Positions 16,000-25,464 of a stretch of DNA of 64,000 bases are shown here, piece after piece (position 1 is the first letter of the stretch; each line of letters begins with the position of its first letter). This DNA comes from an uncultured Spartobacteria bacterium. GTDB taxonomy: Bacteria; Verrucomicrobiota; Verrucomicrobiia; Chthoniobacterales; Chthoniobacteraceae. The stretch is taken from NCBI GenBank assembly GCA_903919125.1, contig CAIXGS010000046.1:1-64000 (forward strand). Reading direction: 5' to 3'. Both the position numbers and the translations under genes were made by a program. The notes under the pieces are model-generated. The model was not told the origin of the DNA. It did not search any database and saw nothing but the letters and a program-made list of their open reading frames with translations.

Positions 16000-18500
16000 C
16001 AGGCTTGGGTTCTCGAAATATTGGAGTGCTCAAAATACGTCACCGCAAGCACCTCTGAAAGTTTGGGAAGCGCGACGAGGACGAAATCTAAAAGGCGCGC
16101 GGTTTCCGATTCGGCAAGAATCGCCCCCGGGATCCCCAATTCATTAGGGTCGAGCAACTTAGTCGATGTGAGCATTTTTGTGAGCAATCGCTCCTCTGGG
16201 GAGGCAAGCACCATGGAGCCTTTGCGGGGAAGTCGCTCAAAATGTTTTTCTAATTGGAGCAACTGAAACAGAAGCGAGCGCGGATTGGTGTCGTCCAAAA
16301 GCACCAGATCATAAACAGCCATCAGGTTGGGCAGCAGATTGTAACGAGAGCGATACGTGAGCGTGCTGTCAGACAGTTCTAAAACGCTTTCCAGCAGACT
16401 GGGATGCCCGGCGTCTGGGGAAAGCAATGTTTCGCGAAGGAAGGTGCAAAGGGCCATGGCGCGCTCCATACGCAACCCCATATCAAGAAAACGCCACCCT
16501 TGGGCGCGCGTCATATTTTCACGCACAATCCCCTTAAAGGCAGAGCACAGTAGCAACACGCGATTCAGCAAGCCGATCGCCTCGCCCGCCGACCAGGACG
16601 TCATTTCCACCGCCAAGGCATCCTCCAACTGACTCAACGCCCGCCATAAGTCGTTCGACGTCCGATCTCTCACCAACATTGCTAAACGCACCACGCGCGC
16701 CGATAAACTGCGCAAACTCGCTGGGCGCGTCTCCGAATATAGCGCCTCCATAAAGTCCTCTTCCAGCTCCTCCACGGAACGCTCCTCGTTCGCTGGCGCC
16801 GCAAGAATCTGGTCCTGCGCCTCTAAAGTGCGCAACAGCGGCAAAAGCTGCTCCAAATCACTCCCGCCACTTTCCGGACTAAACCGAAGCAAAGCAGCGC
16901 GTAAAGTGCGGGCAGCAACGTCCACGCGTTCGGTGTAACGGCCTATCCAGAAAAAGTTATCCGCGAGGCGACTCGGCAAATTGTTACCCACCCGACGCAG
17001 TTCTATCGAGGAATCAGCGCCCTGCAAAAGGGAGACTTCATCGACGGGATCGTGACTCAGAACCCACGCGTCCTTGCTTGAACCGCCCTCCTGCATCGAG
17101 ATCCCCGAGGGGCCAGTTCCCAAACCAGTACGCACCAACCCCCCGGGCATTGCGAGGTAACCGTCCTTGGTTCCGAGAAGAAACACCCGCAACAAAAAGG
17201 GGCGTTCCACAACGGCATCCTTCTCCCAGCAAGGCACTTCAGAAAATCGCATACGCTCCTGGGCCACCCAGCGGTGAGGCGCAAACGCGATGGCTTTGCG
17301 CAATTCACCAGGATCTTTCAAAACAGCAGGTCCGCTTGAAAAAGCCGGTCGCACATCCAAATGTTCGAAGTTCGAAAGGACATGCTGCTGTGCCTGTTCC
17401 TGACCGCACCACCAAGTCGCCAAGGACGGCATGTGCAGATCCTCTCCCAGAACCGTCCGGCAAAGCCCGGGAAGGAAGGAGCGAAAAGCCGGACTCTGTA
17501 ACATGCCTGAGCCAAGTGTATTCGCGATCGCCACGTTTCCCACGCGCAAGGCCTCCAGCAAGCCCGGCACCCCGAGAATGGAATCATTGCGCAGTTCGAG
17601 CGGATCGCAAAACGCATCGTCGACCCGACGCAAAATCACATCCACCCGCTCCAACCCGCTGAGCGTCTTGAGAAAAACCTTCCGATCGCACACCGTCAAA
17701 TCTTGGCCCTCGACCATTGAATACCCCAAATAACGAGCAAGATAAGCCTGCTCAAAATAGGTCTCGTTGTATGGCCCGGGAGTGAGCAAGACGACCCTCG
17801 GTTCACGCGATTCCCCGTCTGGTTGCTCGCTCAACTGCGCCAAAGAAGACTGGAAGCGGCGAAAGAAACCCGCCAACCGATGCACGCGACTTTCCCGAAA
17901 CGCCTCGGGTAAAATTCGCGCAGTCACCAATCGATTCGCCAGAGCATACCCAGCTCCCGTAGGGATTTGCGTACGGTCGGAAAGCACCCACCAGCGTCCA
18001 TCTGGAGCGCGGGCTAGATCCGCTGCATACAAGTTCAGGAACACTCCCGAAGCGGGACGAATCCCGTGGGCTGGCCGGAGAAAATCTGCTTGGGCAAACT
18101 GCAAGGCGGGAGGAAGACTACCCGAGCGAATCAAGCTCTGCGGCCCGTAACAGTCGGCCAAAATCGAATTAATGAGCGTCGCGCGCTGGACCAGTCCCCG
18201 CTCTATCTCCACCCAGTCTGCGGGAGAAAGCAGCAACGGCAGCGGATCCAAATCCCACTGTCGCTCCATTCCCTGCGGGTCGCCGTACACATTGTAAGTA
18301 ATGCCCTGCTCCCGCACGATGCGCCGGGCACTTTCCAAACGGCGCGCCCGTTCTGAGGGTCCCATTGCCTCCAACTCGCCCATCAGCGCCGCCCAATGCT
18401 CTCGGGGAGCAGCGTCTTCACCAACCGACTCCCGATAAGCTTGGGGCACTGGTTTGGGGGCAGCAGTCAAAAAAGGGGAAATGGGCGAACTGAGGCGCAT
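15999..18500 (-). CDS. Circularly permuted ATP-grasp protein fused to alpha-E domain
   Basis: 833 residues. Residues 1 to about 480 look like the circularly permuted ATP-grasp type 2 domain (former DUF404/DUF407), with YNVYGDPQGMERQWDLDPLP near the start, DLARAPDGRWWVLSDR and MPGGLVRT. Residues from about 510 to 833 look like the helical alpha-E domain (former DUF403), starting LPSRLADNFFWIGRYTERVD. In many bacteria the two are separate neighbouring genes; here they are one polypeptide. Comparative-genomic work on amidoligases predicts that they form amide bonds in an unknown peptide or modify a protein, together with transglutaminase-like proteases. Starts 27 nt downstream of the DUF2126 gene and overlaps the transglutaminase gene. 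Confidence 0.9.
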   Translation of the reverse strand: MRLSSPISPFLTAAPKPVPQAYRESVGEDAAPREHWAALMGELEAMGPSERARRLESARRIVREQGITYNVYGDPQGMERQWDLDPLPLLLSPADWVEIERGLVQRATLINSILADCYGPQSLIRSGSLPPALQFAQADFLRPAHGIRPASGVFLNLYAADLARAPDGRWWVLSDRTQIPTGAGYALANRLVTARILPEAFRESRVHRLAGFFRRFQSSLAQLSEQPDGESREPRVVLLTPGPYNETYFEQAYLARYLGYSMVEGQDLTVCDRKVFLKTLSGLERVDVILRRVDDAFCDPLELRNDSILGVPGLLEALRVGNVAIANTLGSGMLQSPAFRSFLPGLCRTVLGEDLHMPSLATWWCGQEQAQQHVLSNFEHLDVRPAFSSGPAVLKDPGELRKAIAFAPHRWVAQERMRFSEVPCWEKDAVVERPFLLRVFLLGTKDGYLAMPGGLVRTGLGTGPSGISMQEGGSSKDAWVLSHDPVDEVSLLQGADSSIELRRVGNNLPSRLADNFFWIGRYTERVDVAARTLRAALLRFSPESGGSDLEQLLPLLRTLEAQDQILAAPANEERSVEELEEDFMEALYSETRPASLRSLSARVVRLAMLVRDRTSNDLWRALSQLEDALAVEMTSWSAGEAIGLLNRVLLLCSAFKGIVRENMTRAQGWRFLDMGLRMERAMALCTFLRETLLSPDAGHPSLLESVLELSDSTLTYRSRYNLLPNLMAVYDLVLLDDTNPRSLLFQLLQLEKHFERLPRKGSMVLASPEERLLTKMLTSTKLLDPNELGIPGAILAESETARLLDFVLVALPKLSEVLAVTYFEHSNISRTQA

Positions 18501-18527
18501 GATTGATAAACTACACCGAGACTATTA

Positions 18528-21500
18528 CTACCGAATCAATTGCTTTCGAAGATCCAATGTAAAGGGACATTCCGGATTCAAACGCTCCTCTACAGGCTCA
18601 AAAACCCCTTGTGTGTGGCCGTGAGTCAGAAAGCGCGACAACCGCCGACTCTCTGCCTCATACGCATTCACTGGAAAAGTGTCGTAACTCAAACCGCCCG
18701 GATGCGCGACGTGGTAGCGGCATCCGCCTAGGGAACGCTTGCTCCAAGTATCATATAAATCAAACACCAAGGGCACGTGCGGAGGGATGGTGGGATGCAA
18801 ACATCCCGGTGGTTGCCATGCCCTATACCGCACTGCGGCAACCGCTTCTGTGTTCGTTCCAGTCGGATGCAGCGGAACCCGCCGCCCATTGCAAAGCAGC
18901 GTAAAACGGTCACCAGCCATGCCGTTCACTTTCACCTGCAAGCGCTCCAACGAACTATCCACGTAGCGCACCGCTCCTCCCCCCGCGGGCTCCTCACCCA
19001 AAACGTGCCATGGTTCGAGAGCCGCACGCAGTTCCACGCGAATGTCCCTTTGTTCGAAATGCCCTACATGCGGAAACCGGAACTCAAAATGTGGCGCAAA
19101 CCATTCCTTTTCAAAAGCATAACCCTCATCACGTAGGTCGCCCAACACCTCGCGAAAGTCCGTTTCGCAAAAGTGCGGAAGCAACCAGCGATCGTGCAAA
19201 TCCGTTCCCCAACGTATTAAGTTGTTCGTATAAGGCTTTTTCCAGAACATCGATACCATCCCACGTAACAATAACTGCTGCACCAGACTCATGCGCGCGT
19301 GGGGCGGCATTTCAAAAGCGCGCATCTCCAGCAAGCCGAGACGACCCGTCGCGCTGTCTGGCGAATACAGTTTATCGATGGAAAACTCTGCCCTATGGGT
19401 ATTTCCGCTCGCATCCGTGAGCAGGTTGCGGAAAAGGCGATCCACCAACCAAGGAGCGACTTGTTTATCGGGACCGGGAATTTGTTCAAAGGCAAGTTCC
19501 AGTTCGTAGAGACTGTCATGCCGACTCTCATCGATGCGGGGCGCCTGACTCGTGGGCCCGATGAAGAGCCCGCTAAACAACCAACTCAACGACGGATGGT
19601 TCTGCCAGTAGGTCAGTAAAGACCGCAACAGGTCCGGGCGACGCAACACTGGGGAATCTCCCGGGGTCGCCCCACCCAAAATAATGTGGTTCCCGCCTCC
19701 GGTGCCGGTATGTCGTCCATCCAGCATGAACTTCTCGGTTCCTAAGCGAGACTGATGCGCTTCCTCATAAAGCACTTCGGTACGCTCAACTAATTGGTCC
19801 CAACTCGCACTCGGGTGCAGGTTAACTTCAATCACGCCGGGATCCGGTGTCACCCCTAGTTTGTTTAATCTAGGATCCGGCGGTGGAGTCTCACCTTCGA
19901 TCACCACCTCAAAACCACACTCACGAACCGCTAATTCAAGCGCTGCAATGAGTTCCACAAAGTCTTCAGCACTCTGTAACGGCGGCAAAAATACATACAA
20001 CCGCCCGTGTCGCGGCTCAACACACAACGCGGTGCGGACTATCCACGGGGCACTTTCATTCAAAAGCGGCGCCCGATCCGCTTGCAAAGCGGCTTCCGGA
20101 TGTTTACCTCGTTTCTCCCATTTCGAAACTGGGTTGGCTTGGAACCCGAAAACCGTCGGAAGCGGCGGAAGCTTCTGACTCGGATCCAGTTTGGTGAGAT
20201 GAGGATAATCCGCCGCACTCACCCAAGGAAGCGAGTCCAACGGAAGACGCAGTCCCATCGGTGAATCCCCTGGAGAGAGCCTCAGAAGGCCGTCTTCACG
20301 AAAAAACCAGCGACTCGAGCGCCACAATTCATCCTGCTTTTGTAAAGGAAGCACATAACCGACTTCCTCTTTCAACCCACGTTTGAAAAGACGACGGAAG
20401 CGCTCAAGCTCTTCAGGCGTGGAAAACTTCGGTTCCTCGGCTATCACGTTGGAAGGCAAGCGACTCTCGCGCCAAAGGTAATACGCAGGATCCTCGTACC
20501 CAGGTTGCAAATACTCCGCGCCAATACCCAAAATCCGAGCCAGGCGCTCTCCGAGCTTTTTAGCCTCCGGCAAACCGTAGCCGTAATCCTTGGACTCGTC
20601 CGCAATCAACTTCGGGTTCTTCCAAACCGGAAACCCGTCAGTGCGCCAAAAAGCGGAAAACGCATAACGCGGGAGCGGTTCACCGGGATACCACTTGCCC
20701 TGCCCGTAATGCAGCAAGGCTCCGGGCGCAAATTTGCTCTGCAACCGTTTCAGCAGCGTTCCGGAAAGCTCCCGCTTCTTTTGCGATACCGCCGAAAAAT
20801 TCCATTCCGGCGCATCAGGCTGATCCACAGAAACAAACGTAGGCTCGCCACCCATGGTCAACCGCACGTCCTCAGCAAGCAACCGCGCGTCCACATCGCG
20901 TCCCAGCTTCATGATCGCCTCCCACTGGGCTTCGCTGTACGGAAGCGTGACACGGGGCGATTCGTGAATGCGGGTTACCGTCATGGAGTGTTCCATGTGT
21001 GACTCACATTTTCCCAACGCGCCACTTACCGGCGCAGCGGAACCCGGTTCCGGCGTGCAAGACAGCGGGATGTGCCCTTCCCCCGCGAGCAATCCTGAAG
21101 TCGAATCGAATCCAATCCAGCCCGCGCCCGGAAGGAAGACTTCGCACCAGGCGTGCAAATCTGTGAAGTCGACTTCCGTCCCAGATGGGCCATCCAGCGC
21201 CTTTACATCGGGCTTAAGTTGAATGAGATAACCGCTCGCAAAGCGCGAGGCAAAGCCCAATCGACGCAACAACTGGCACATCAACCACGCGGAATCCCGA
21301 CACGAACCGCTCCCCTTCTCAAGCGTCTCCTCGGGAGTCTGCACTCCTGGCTCGAGCCGGATGAGATAAGACACATCCCGCTGGAGGGCTTGGTTGAGCT
21401 CCACCAAAAAGTCGAGGGTCTGCATCCATTGCCCACTGCCTGCGGGCGTCCCCAAGGTCGTGCGCCACGCCTGCGCATAGGCCTCCAGCCGTGGTCCGCC

Positions 21501-21866
21501 GGGTCCCACCTCAAAAAATGAAGTCAACTCACGCGCCTGACTTGCCTCGTACGTGAACGGCACATGCTTGGCGTGTTCGTCTAAAAAGAAATCAAACGGG
21601 TTGTGCACCGCCATCTCCACCACGAGTTCCACTTCAATCAGCAATTCGCGAATAGGCTCCGGAAAAACCAACCGCGCATTCCAATTTGAAAACGGGTCCT
21701 GCTGCCAGTTTATAAAAACCTCGCCCCCACTTACTTTTAACGAATATGAAAGAACCTTCGTCTTACAATGCGGCGCCGGACGCAACCGCACCACGTGAGG
21801 TCCGTGGACTACGGCTCTGTCGTAAGTGTAATGCGTGCGATGGGCGAGTGCGGCGTGAATGGACAT
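18528..21866 (-). CDS. Transglutaminase-like domain fused to DUF2126 (putative amidoligase)
   Basis: 1112 residues. The N-terminal part (about 1-280) is a transglutaminase-like domain with Cys189 (GSGSCRDSAWL), His238 (LHAWCE) and Asp254 (FDSTSG). From about residue 310 to the end it matches DUF2126, recognisable by LTMGGEPTFVSVD, EVNLHPS, DGRHTGTGGGNH and GGCRYHVAHPGG. The family is predicted to be a glutamine-synthetase-like amidoligase-associated protein; biochemical function is not established. First gene of the three-gene operon with the ATP-grasp/alpha-E fusion and a second transglutaminase. ATG start at 21866. Confidence 0.9.
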   Translation of the reverse strand: MSIHAALAHRTHYTYDRAVVHGPHVVRLRPAPHCKTKVLSYSLKVSGGEVFINWQQDPFSNWNARLVFPEPIRELLIEVELVVEMAVHNPFDFFLDEHAKHVPFTYEASQARELTSFFEVGPGGPRLEAYAQAWRTTLGTPAGSGQWMQTLDFLVELNQALQRDVSYLIRLEPGVQTPEETLEKGSGSCRDSAWLMCQLLRRLGFASRFASGYLIQLKPDVKALDGPSGTEVDFTDLHAWCEVFLPGAGWIGFDSTSGLLAGEGHIPLSCTPEPGSAAPVSGALGKCESHMEHSMTVTRIHESPRVTLPYSEAQWEAIMKLGRDVDARLLAEDVRLTMGGEPTFVSVDQPDAPEWNFSAVSQKKRELSGTLLKRLQSKFAPGALLHYGQGKWYPGEPLPRYAFSAFWRTDGFPVWKNPKLIADESKDYGYGLPEAKKLGERLARILGIGAEYLQPGYEDPAYYLWRESRLPSNVIAEEPKFSTPEELERFRRLFKRGLKEEVGYVLPLQKQDELWRSSRWFFREDGLLRLSPGDSPMGLRLPLDSLPWVSAADYPHLTKLDPSQKLPPLPTVFGFQANPVSKWEKRGKHPEAALQADRAPLLNESAPWIVRTALCVEPRHGRLYVFLPPLQSAEDFVELIAALELAVRECGFEVVIEGETPPPDPRLNKLGVTPDPGVIEVNLHPSASWDQLVERTEVLYEEAHQSRLGTEKFMLDGRHTGTGGGNHIILGGATPGDSPVLRRPDLLRSLLTYWQNHPSLSWLFSGLFIGPTSQAPRIDESRHDSLYELELAFEQIPGPDKQVAPWLVDRLFRNLLTDASGNTHRAEFSIDKLYSPDSATGRLGLLEMRAFEMPPHARMSLVQQLLLRGMVSMFWKKPYTNNLIRWGTDLHDRWLLPHFCETDFREVLGDLRDEGYAFEKEWFAPHFEFRFPHVGHFEQRDIRVELRAALEPWHVLGEEPAGGGAVRYVDSSLERLQVKVNGMAGDRFTLLCNGRRVPLHPTGTNTEAVAAVRYRAWQPPGCLHPTIPPHVPLVFDLYDTWSKRSLGGCRYHVAHPGGLSYDTFPVNAYEAESRRLSRFLTHGHTQGVFEPVEERLNPECPFTLDLRKQLIR

Positions 21867-22171
21867 GGAAAATAGGACGCTTTGTGAATCCGCTATGGCC
21901 TGCTGATTCTCATCAAAACTGTGACAGGATTCAGAGACACCCAGACTTTATGGCGGGGTCGAATCGCAGGAAAGCACCATCCAGAGGGAGATAAAAAGTC
22001 GTCACCCCCTTGCGTAAAAATTAGCCAGTTGCGCGCTTTAAGACACCGCTTGAAACGCAACCCTCGGGATTCTCGTACTCCGAAATTCCCCCGCCCCTGC
22101 GTTATTTCGAGCCCATCGATAAAAGAGACTCATAAAGAGACTGATTTTCTCACGCAGTCCTCCTACAAGAC
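21867..22171. other. 305-nt divergent intergenic region
   Basis: Lies between the DUF2126 operon (leftward) and apt (rightward) and must hold both promoters. No convincing -35/-10 pair, riboswitch, tRNA or terminator is visible. A purine-riboswitch-like core was looked for ahead of apt and not seen. Confidence 0.5.
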
Positions 22172-22732
22172 ATGCGCGCCTCATTTTATATGGATAAAAA
22201 CTTACTCCGGTCTCTGATCCGCTCCTACACCGACTGGCCCACGCCGGGAGTGAACTTTTTTGACATCTGTTCTATTACGGAAAGACCGGATGCCTTCATC
22301 TGGACGGTGAACGAACTGGCGCAAGTGTGTGATAAGCAGGAAATAGAGGCCATTGTGTCTCCGGACGCTCGAGGCTTTCTCTGGGGCGCCGCCGTGGCTT
22401 GTGCGCGCAGTTTACCGCTGCATCTGGCGCGCAAACCGGGCAAACTTCCGGGAGAATTAGTCTCACAAAGTTATGATTACGAATATAGTTCTGCTCAAAT
22501 CTGCATGCAGGCTGACAGTCCTTTACGCGAGAAGCGTGTGATGATTATTGACGATGTTCTGGCAACGGGCGGGACCGCGCTGGCGATTGTGGACCTGCTC
22601 AACGGACACTTCGAGGTGCCCTCGAGTCGCATCCAGATTGGGACGGTGCTCAACTTAAAATTCCTGCCTGGAGAGTCCCGCCTGGCCGCCCGAGGGGTCA
22701 ACGTCAACGCGCTACTGGATTACCATGAATGA
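22172..22732 (+). CDS. apt: Adenine phosphoribosyltransferase
   Basis: 186 residues; an alternative ATG at 22190 (MDKNLLRSL) fits the family length better. The PRPP-binding loop VMIIDDVLATGGTA is at about 127-140, and WPTPGVNFFDI near the N-terminus is the conserved APT start. APT converts adenine plus PRPP to AMP and pyrophosphate in the cytosol. The next gene, a predicted purine nucleosidase, overlaps by 8 nt, and its product would supply adenine, so the pair forms a compact adenine-salvage unit. Confidence 0.93.
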   Translation: MRASFYMDKNLLRSLIRSYTDWPTPGVNFFDICSITERPDAFIWTVNELAQVCDKQEIEAIVSPDARGFLWGAAVACARSLPLHLARKPGKLPGELVSQSYDYEYSSAQICMQADSPLREKRVMIIDDVLATGGTALAIVDLLNGHFEVPSSRIQIGTVLNLKFLPGESRLAARGVNVNALLDYHE

Positions 22733-23264
22733 CCTTGTGCTCATCGCCATCCGAGAGGAGGCGCCCGACCTCGCAGCGCTCGCCCACGTATTTTTTACGG
22801 GGGTTGGCAAAGTCAACGCAGCGTTAACCGCCGCGCGGCTCATCGAGAAGCACCGCCCAAAAAGGGTTTGGAACTTCGGCACTGCCGGCGGGATCACCGT
22901 GGGGAGCGGGTTGCATTTGTGTACTCGTTTTGTACAGAGGGACATGGATGTTGGGCCATTGGGTTTCAAACCGGGCCAAACTCCTTACGAAGATCACGTG
23001 GTTCTTCACTTGGGCGACCATGGGTTGGTCTGCAGTTCGGGGGATAGTTTTGTCACCGACCCCAATCTAGTAGTTCCCGCAGACTTGGTGGATATGGAGG
23101 CTTACGCGCTGGCAAAGGCTTGCTCAGCAACCGGAACAGAATTCATCTGTCACAAGTTTATCAGCGATCGTGCCGATGGCGGTTCAAGTTCGGACTGGAG
23201 CCAAAACGTGCGCATGGGAGAGTCCGCTTATGTAGGCGTGTTACGGGAGAATGGGTTGGCTTAG
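22725..23264 (+). CDS. Nucleosidase/phosphorylase of the MTA/SAH nucleosidase superfamily
   Basis: 179 residues, about 50 shorter than typical MtnN. It keeps the core of the family: FTGVGKVNAALTAARLI (residues 23-39), NFGTAGGI near 50, the catalytic Glu in VDMEAYALA and the catalytic Asp in ISDRADGG. The shortening is in the N-terminal and middle loops. It probably cleaves methylthioadenosine, S-adenosylhomocysteine or another adenine nucleoside; overlap with apt argues for adenine as the product. The exact substrate is not readable from sequence. Confidence 0.82.
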   Translation: MNDLVLIAIREEAPDLAALAHVFFTGVGKVNAALTAARLIEKHRPKRVWNFGTAGGITVGSGLHLCTRFVQRDMDVGPLGFKPGQTPYEDHVVLHLGDHGLVCSSGDSFVTDPNLVVPADLVDMEAYALAKACSATGTEFICHKFISDRADGGSSSDWSQNVRMGESAYVGVLRENGLA

Positions 23265-23274
23265 AGCGTTTTAC

Positions 23275-24399
23275 ATGTTTGAACTGCTGTCCACAGATCC
23301 TAACTCAAAGGCGCGAAGAGGCCGCTTAAGCACCGCGCACGGCGTCATTGAGACGCCGGTATTCATGCCCGTGGGCACTCAGGGCACGGTGAAAGGGGTT
23401 TCTCCGGCTGAATTGTGGGATCTCAAAACCCAGATTATCTTGGGGAACACCTACCATTTATTCCTGCGCCCCGGGCTGGAAATCATCCGTGATTTAGGCG
23501 GTCTGCACGGCTTTAGCCGCTGGTTGGGGCCGATACTCACCGACTCGGGCGGCTTTCAGGTATTCTCGCTCGCGAAATTGCGCAAAATTACCGACGAAGG
23601 CGTCCAGTTTCAAAGTCACATCGACGGCGCTTCGTGCTTCATTGGACCGCGCGAGGCGATGGAAATCCAGGCTACATTGGGTTCGGATATCGCAATGCTC
23701 TTTGACGAGTGTCCGCCTTACCCCTGCGAAAAGACCTACGCTGCTAACAGCCTCCAACGCACTTTGCTCTGGGCGAAACAATGCAAGGAAGTTCCCACTC
23801 CGGGTGCCAAATTTGGCATCGTGCAGGGCGCGACCTTTGCCGACTTGCGCCGCGAAAGTGCCGAGGCCCTTGTTCAGATGGATTTCGATGGATACGCCGT
23901 GGGCGGGGTTTCCGTTGGAGAACCCGAGGAGGAAATGCTGGCGGCTGTCGAACACAGCGAGCCTTACCTTCCCGCGCACAAAGCCCGTTACGCTATGGGT
24001 TTGGGCACGCCCCCCCAAATGGTGGAGATGATTGCACGCGGCATCGACATGTTCGATTGCGTTCTACCGACGCGCGTGGCGCGCACAGGAACGGCCTACA
24101 CCGCGGCGGGAACGGTCAACCTGAAAAATGCGTGCCACACTCGCGCCAAGGGTCCCATCGAAGAAGGTTGCACGTGTCCGGCGTGTCGCGAGTTTTCGAG
24201 GGCCTATATCAGACATCTGGTGAAGTCGGACGAAATTTTGGGGATCCGCTTGGTGACGCTGCACAACCTGCACTTTTACCTCAACCTGATGACTCAAATC
24301 CGAGAGGCGATCACCGCTGGGACCTTCGGAAGTTTTCGCAAAACATTTGTCCTTGGCTATGGCAAGTCGAGGGAAACAGACGATATTACCCCTGGCTGA
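23275..24399 (+). CDS. tgt: tRNA-guanine(34) transglycosylase
   Basis: 374 residues from ATG 23275 (MFELLSTDPNSKARRGRL), preferred over an ATG 24 nt earlier because that start overlaps the end of the nucleosidase gene. Bacterial TGT features: ILTDSGGFQVFSLAKLRKI with the active-site Asp near residue 90, GLGTPPQMVEM, the nucleophilic Asp in FDCVLPTRVARTGTA, and the zinc site C-x-C-x2-C (CTCPAC) with a downstream His. It exchanges G34 for preQ1 in tRNAs with GUN anticodons, a step in queuosine synthesis; no other queuosine genes are in the window. Confidence 0.96.
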   Translation: MFELLSTDPNSKARRGRLSTAHGVIETPVFMPVGTQGTVKGVSPAELWDLKTQIILGNTYHLFLRPGLEIIRDLGGLHGFSRWLGPILTDSGGFQVFSLAKLRKITDEGVQFQSHIDGASCFIGPREAMEIQATLGSDIAMLFDECPPYPCEKTYAANSLQRTLLWAKQCKEVPTPGAKFGIVQGATFADLRRESAEALVQMDFDGYAVGGVSVGEPEEEMLAAVEHSEPYLPAHKARYAMGLGTPPQMVEMIARGIDMFDCVLPTRVARTGTAYTAAGTVNLKNACHTRAKGPIEEGCTCPACREFSRAYIRHLVKSDEILGIRLVTLHNLHFYLNLMTQIREAITAGTFGSFRKTFVLGYGKSRETDDITPG

Positions 24400-24473
24400 G
24401 GAGAGCAGCTTCGCTCCCTGAGGTGCATCCGCTTGGGCGGCCCTATTTAAGAAACGAGAATCGTCTCACTACA

Positions 24474-25232
24474 GTGAATGCTTCAGCAAAGCTCGCTCCA
24501 ATTCTCGGCAAGATTCTGCACGGCATAGGCAAAGTCTTACGCGCGCTAAGTCTTGTGCTTTTGGGGGCGGTCTTGCTCTTGATCGGGGTCCTTGCCGCCG
24601 CAAACTTTCGGGTTCTTTGGGTCGGAAACCGATCCGTGCTACACGATTCCAAGCTCCTACCGAGGTCAGCTACCGGTCTGGTGCTCGGCACGTCCCCCCG
24701 TTCCCACGGCGCGGAGGCGAACCCCTTTTTTGAAGGTCGCATGGACGCGGCTGCCCGACTGTATCACGAAGGGGTTCTAACTAAACTACTGCTCAGTGGC
24801 GACAATCGGCGCGCTGACTACAATGAGCCCGGAGCGATGCGTGAGGCGCTATTGGCGCGCGGCATTCCCTCGGCGGCCATCACACTTGATTACGCAGGCT
24901 TTCGCACCCTGGATTCGGTCATCCGCGCCCAAAAGGTGTTTCACACCGAGAACACGCTGATCATCACAGACGACTTTCACCTGCCACGCGCCCTGTTCAT
25001 CGCGGCGGAAATAGGGCTTCCGGCGGTCGGCTTTGCCTCCGCACCCGTGCCCCTGCGTCGCTCCTTCCGTACTCGCTTGCGCGAAATCCTCTCCCGCGCC
25101 CGTGCTTGCTTAGACGTGTACGTATGGAAAACGCAACCCCGCTTCTTGGGCGCCCCAGTCCCTCTCTCGCGCGATCCGGTGGACGCAGCGAATCCCCAAA
25201 AGAGTACGCTCCGGGAAAGTACAGAGGACTAG
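24474..25232 (+). CDS. YdcF/SanA-family DUF218 protein, membrane-anchored
   Basis: 252 residues from GTG 24474; the same frame is open far upstream inside tgt, but only from here is the sequence protein-like and free of overlap. A membrane anchor (LSLVLLGAVLLLIGVLAAA) covers about residues 22-40. The DUF218 core follows: TGLVLGTSP, KLLLSGDN, GAMREALLARGIP and LIITDDFHLPRALFIA. SanA-type proteins affect envelope permeability in enterobacteria; molecular function is unclear. It follows tgt by 74 nt. Confidence 0.82.
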   Translation: MNASAKLAPILGKILHGIGKVLRALSLVLLGAVLLLIGVLAAANFRVLWVGNRSVLHDSKLLPRSATGLVLGTSPRSHGAEANPFFEGRMDAAARLYHEGVLTKLLLSGDNRRADYNEPGAMREALLARGIPSAAITLDYAGFRTLDSVIRAQKVFHTENTLIITDDFHLPRALFIAAEIGLPAVGFASAPVPLRRSFRTRLREILSRARACLDVYVWKTQPRFLGAPVPLSRDPVDAANPQKSTLRESTED

Positions 25233-25464
25233 TACACTGGAAAAGAGTCACTTTCGGCTTTTAGAACGGCGCAGATGGTGATTGTCCCTGGGCGTTCTCC
25301 GTTGGGCAGTGCAGGGGGATGATCGTCACTTCATACACAACACCCCAAGTGCATAAATAAAATAATCCACAGCGAACCAGCCTCCCACACGTCCTTCTGC
25401 CCCCCATCATCCGAGTCCTTGGATATCCAAACGCTCGATCTCTCAAGCGTCACCTTCCTTTTCC

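Noticed and set aside
23781-24473. Extended open frame in front of the YdcF-like gene
   Set aside because: It overlaps tgt in another frame and has no protein-like features; only the part from GTG 24474 is convincing.
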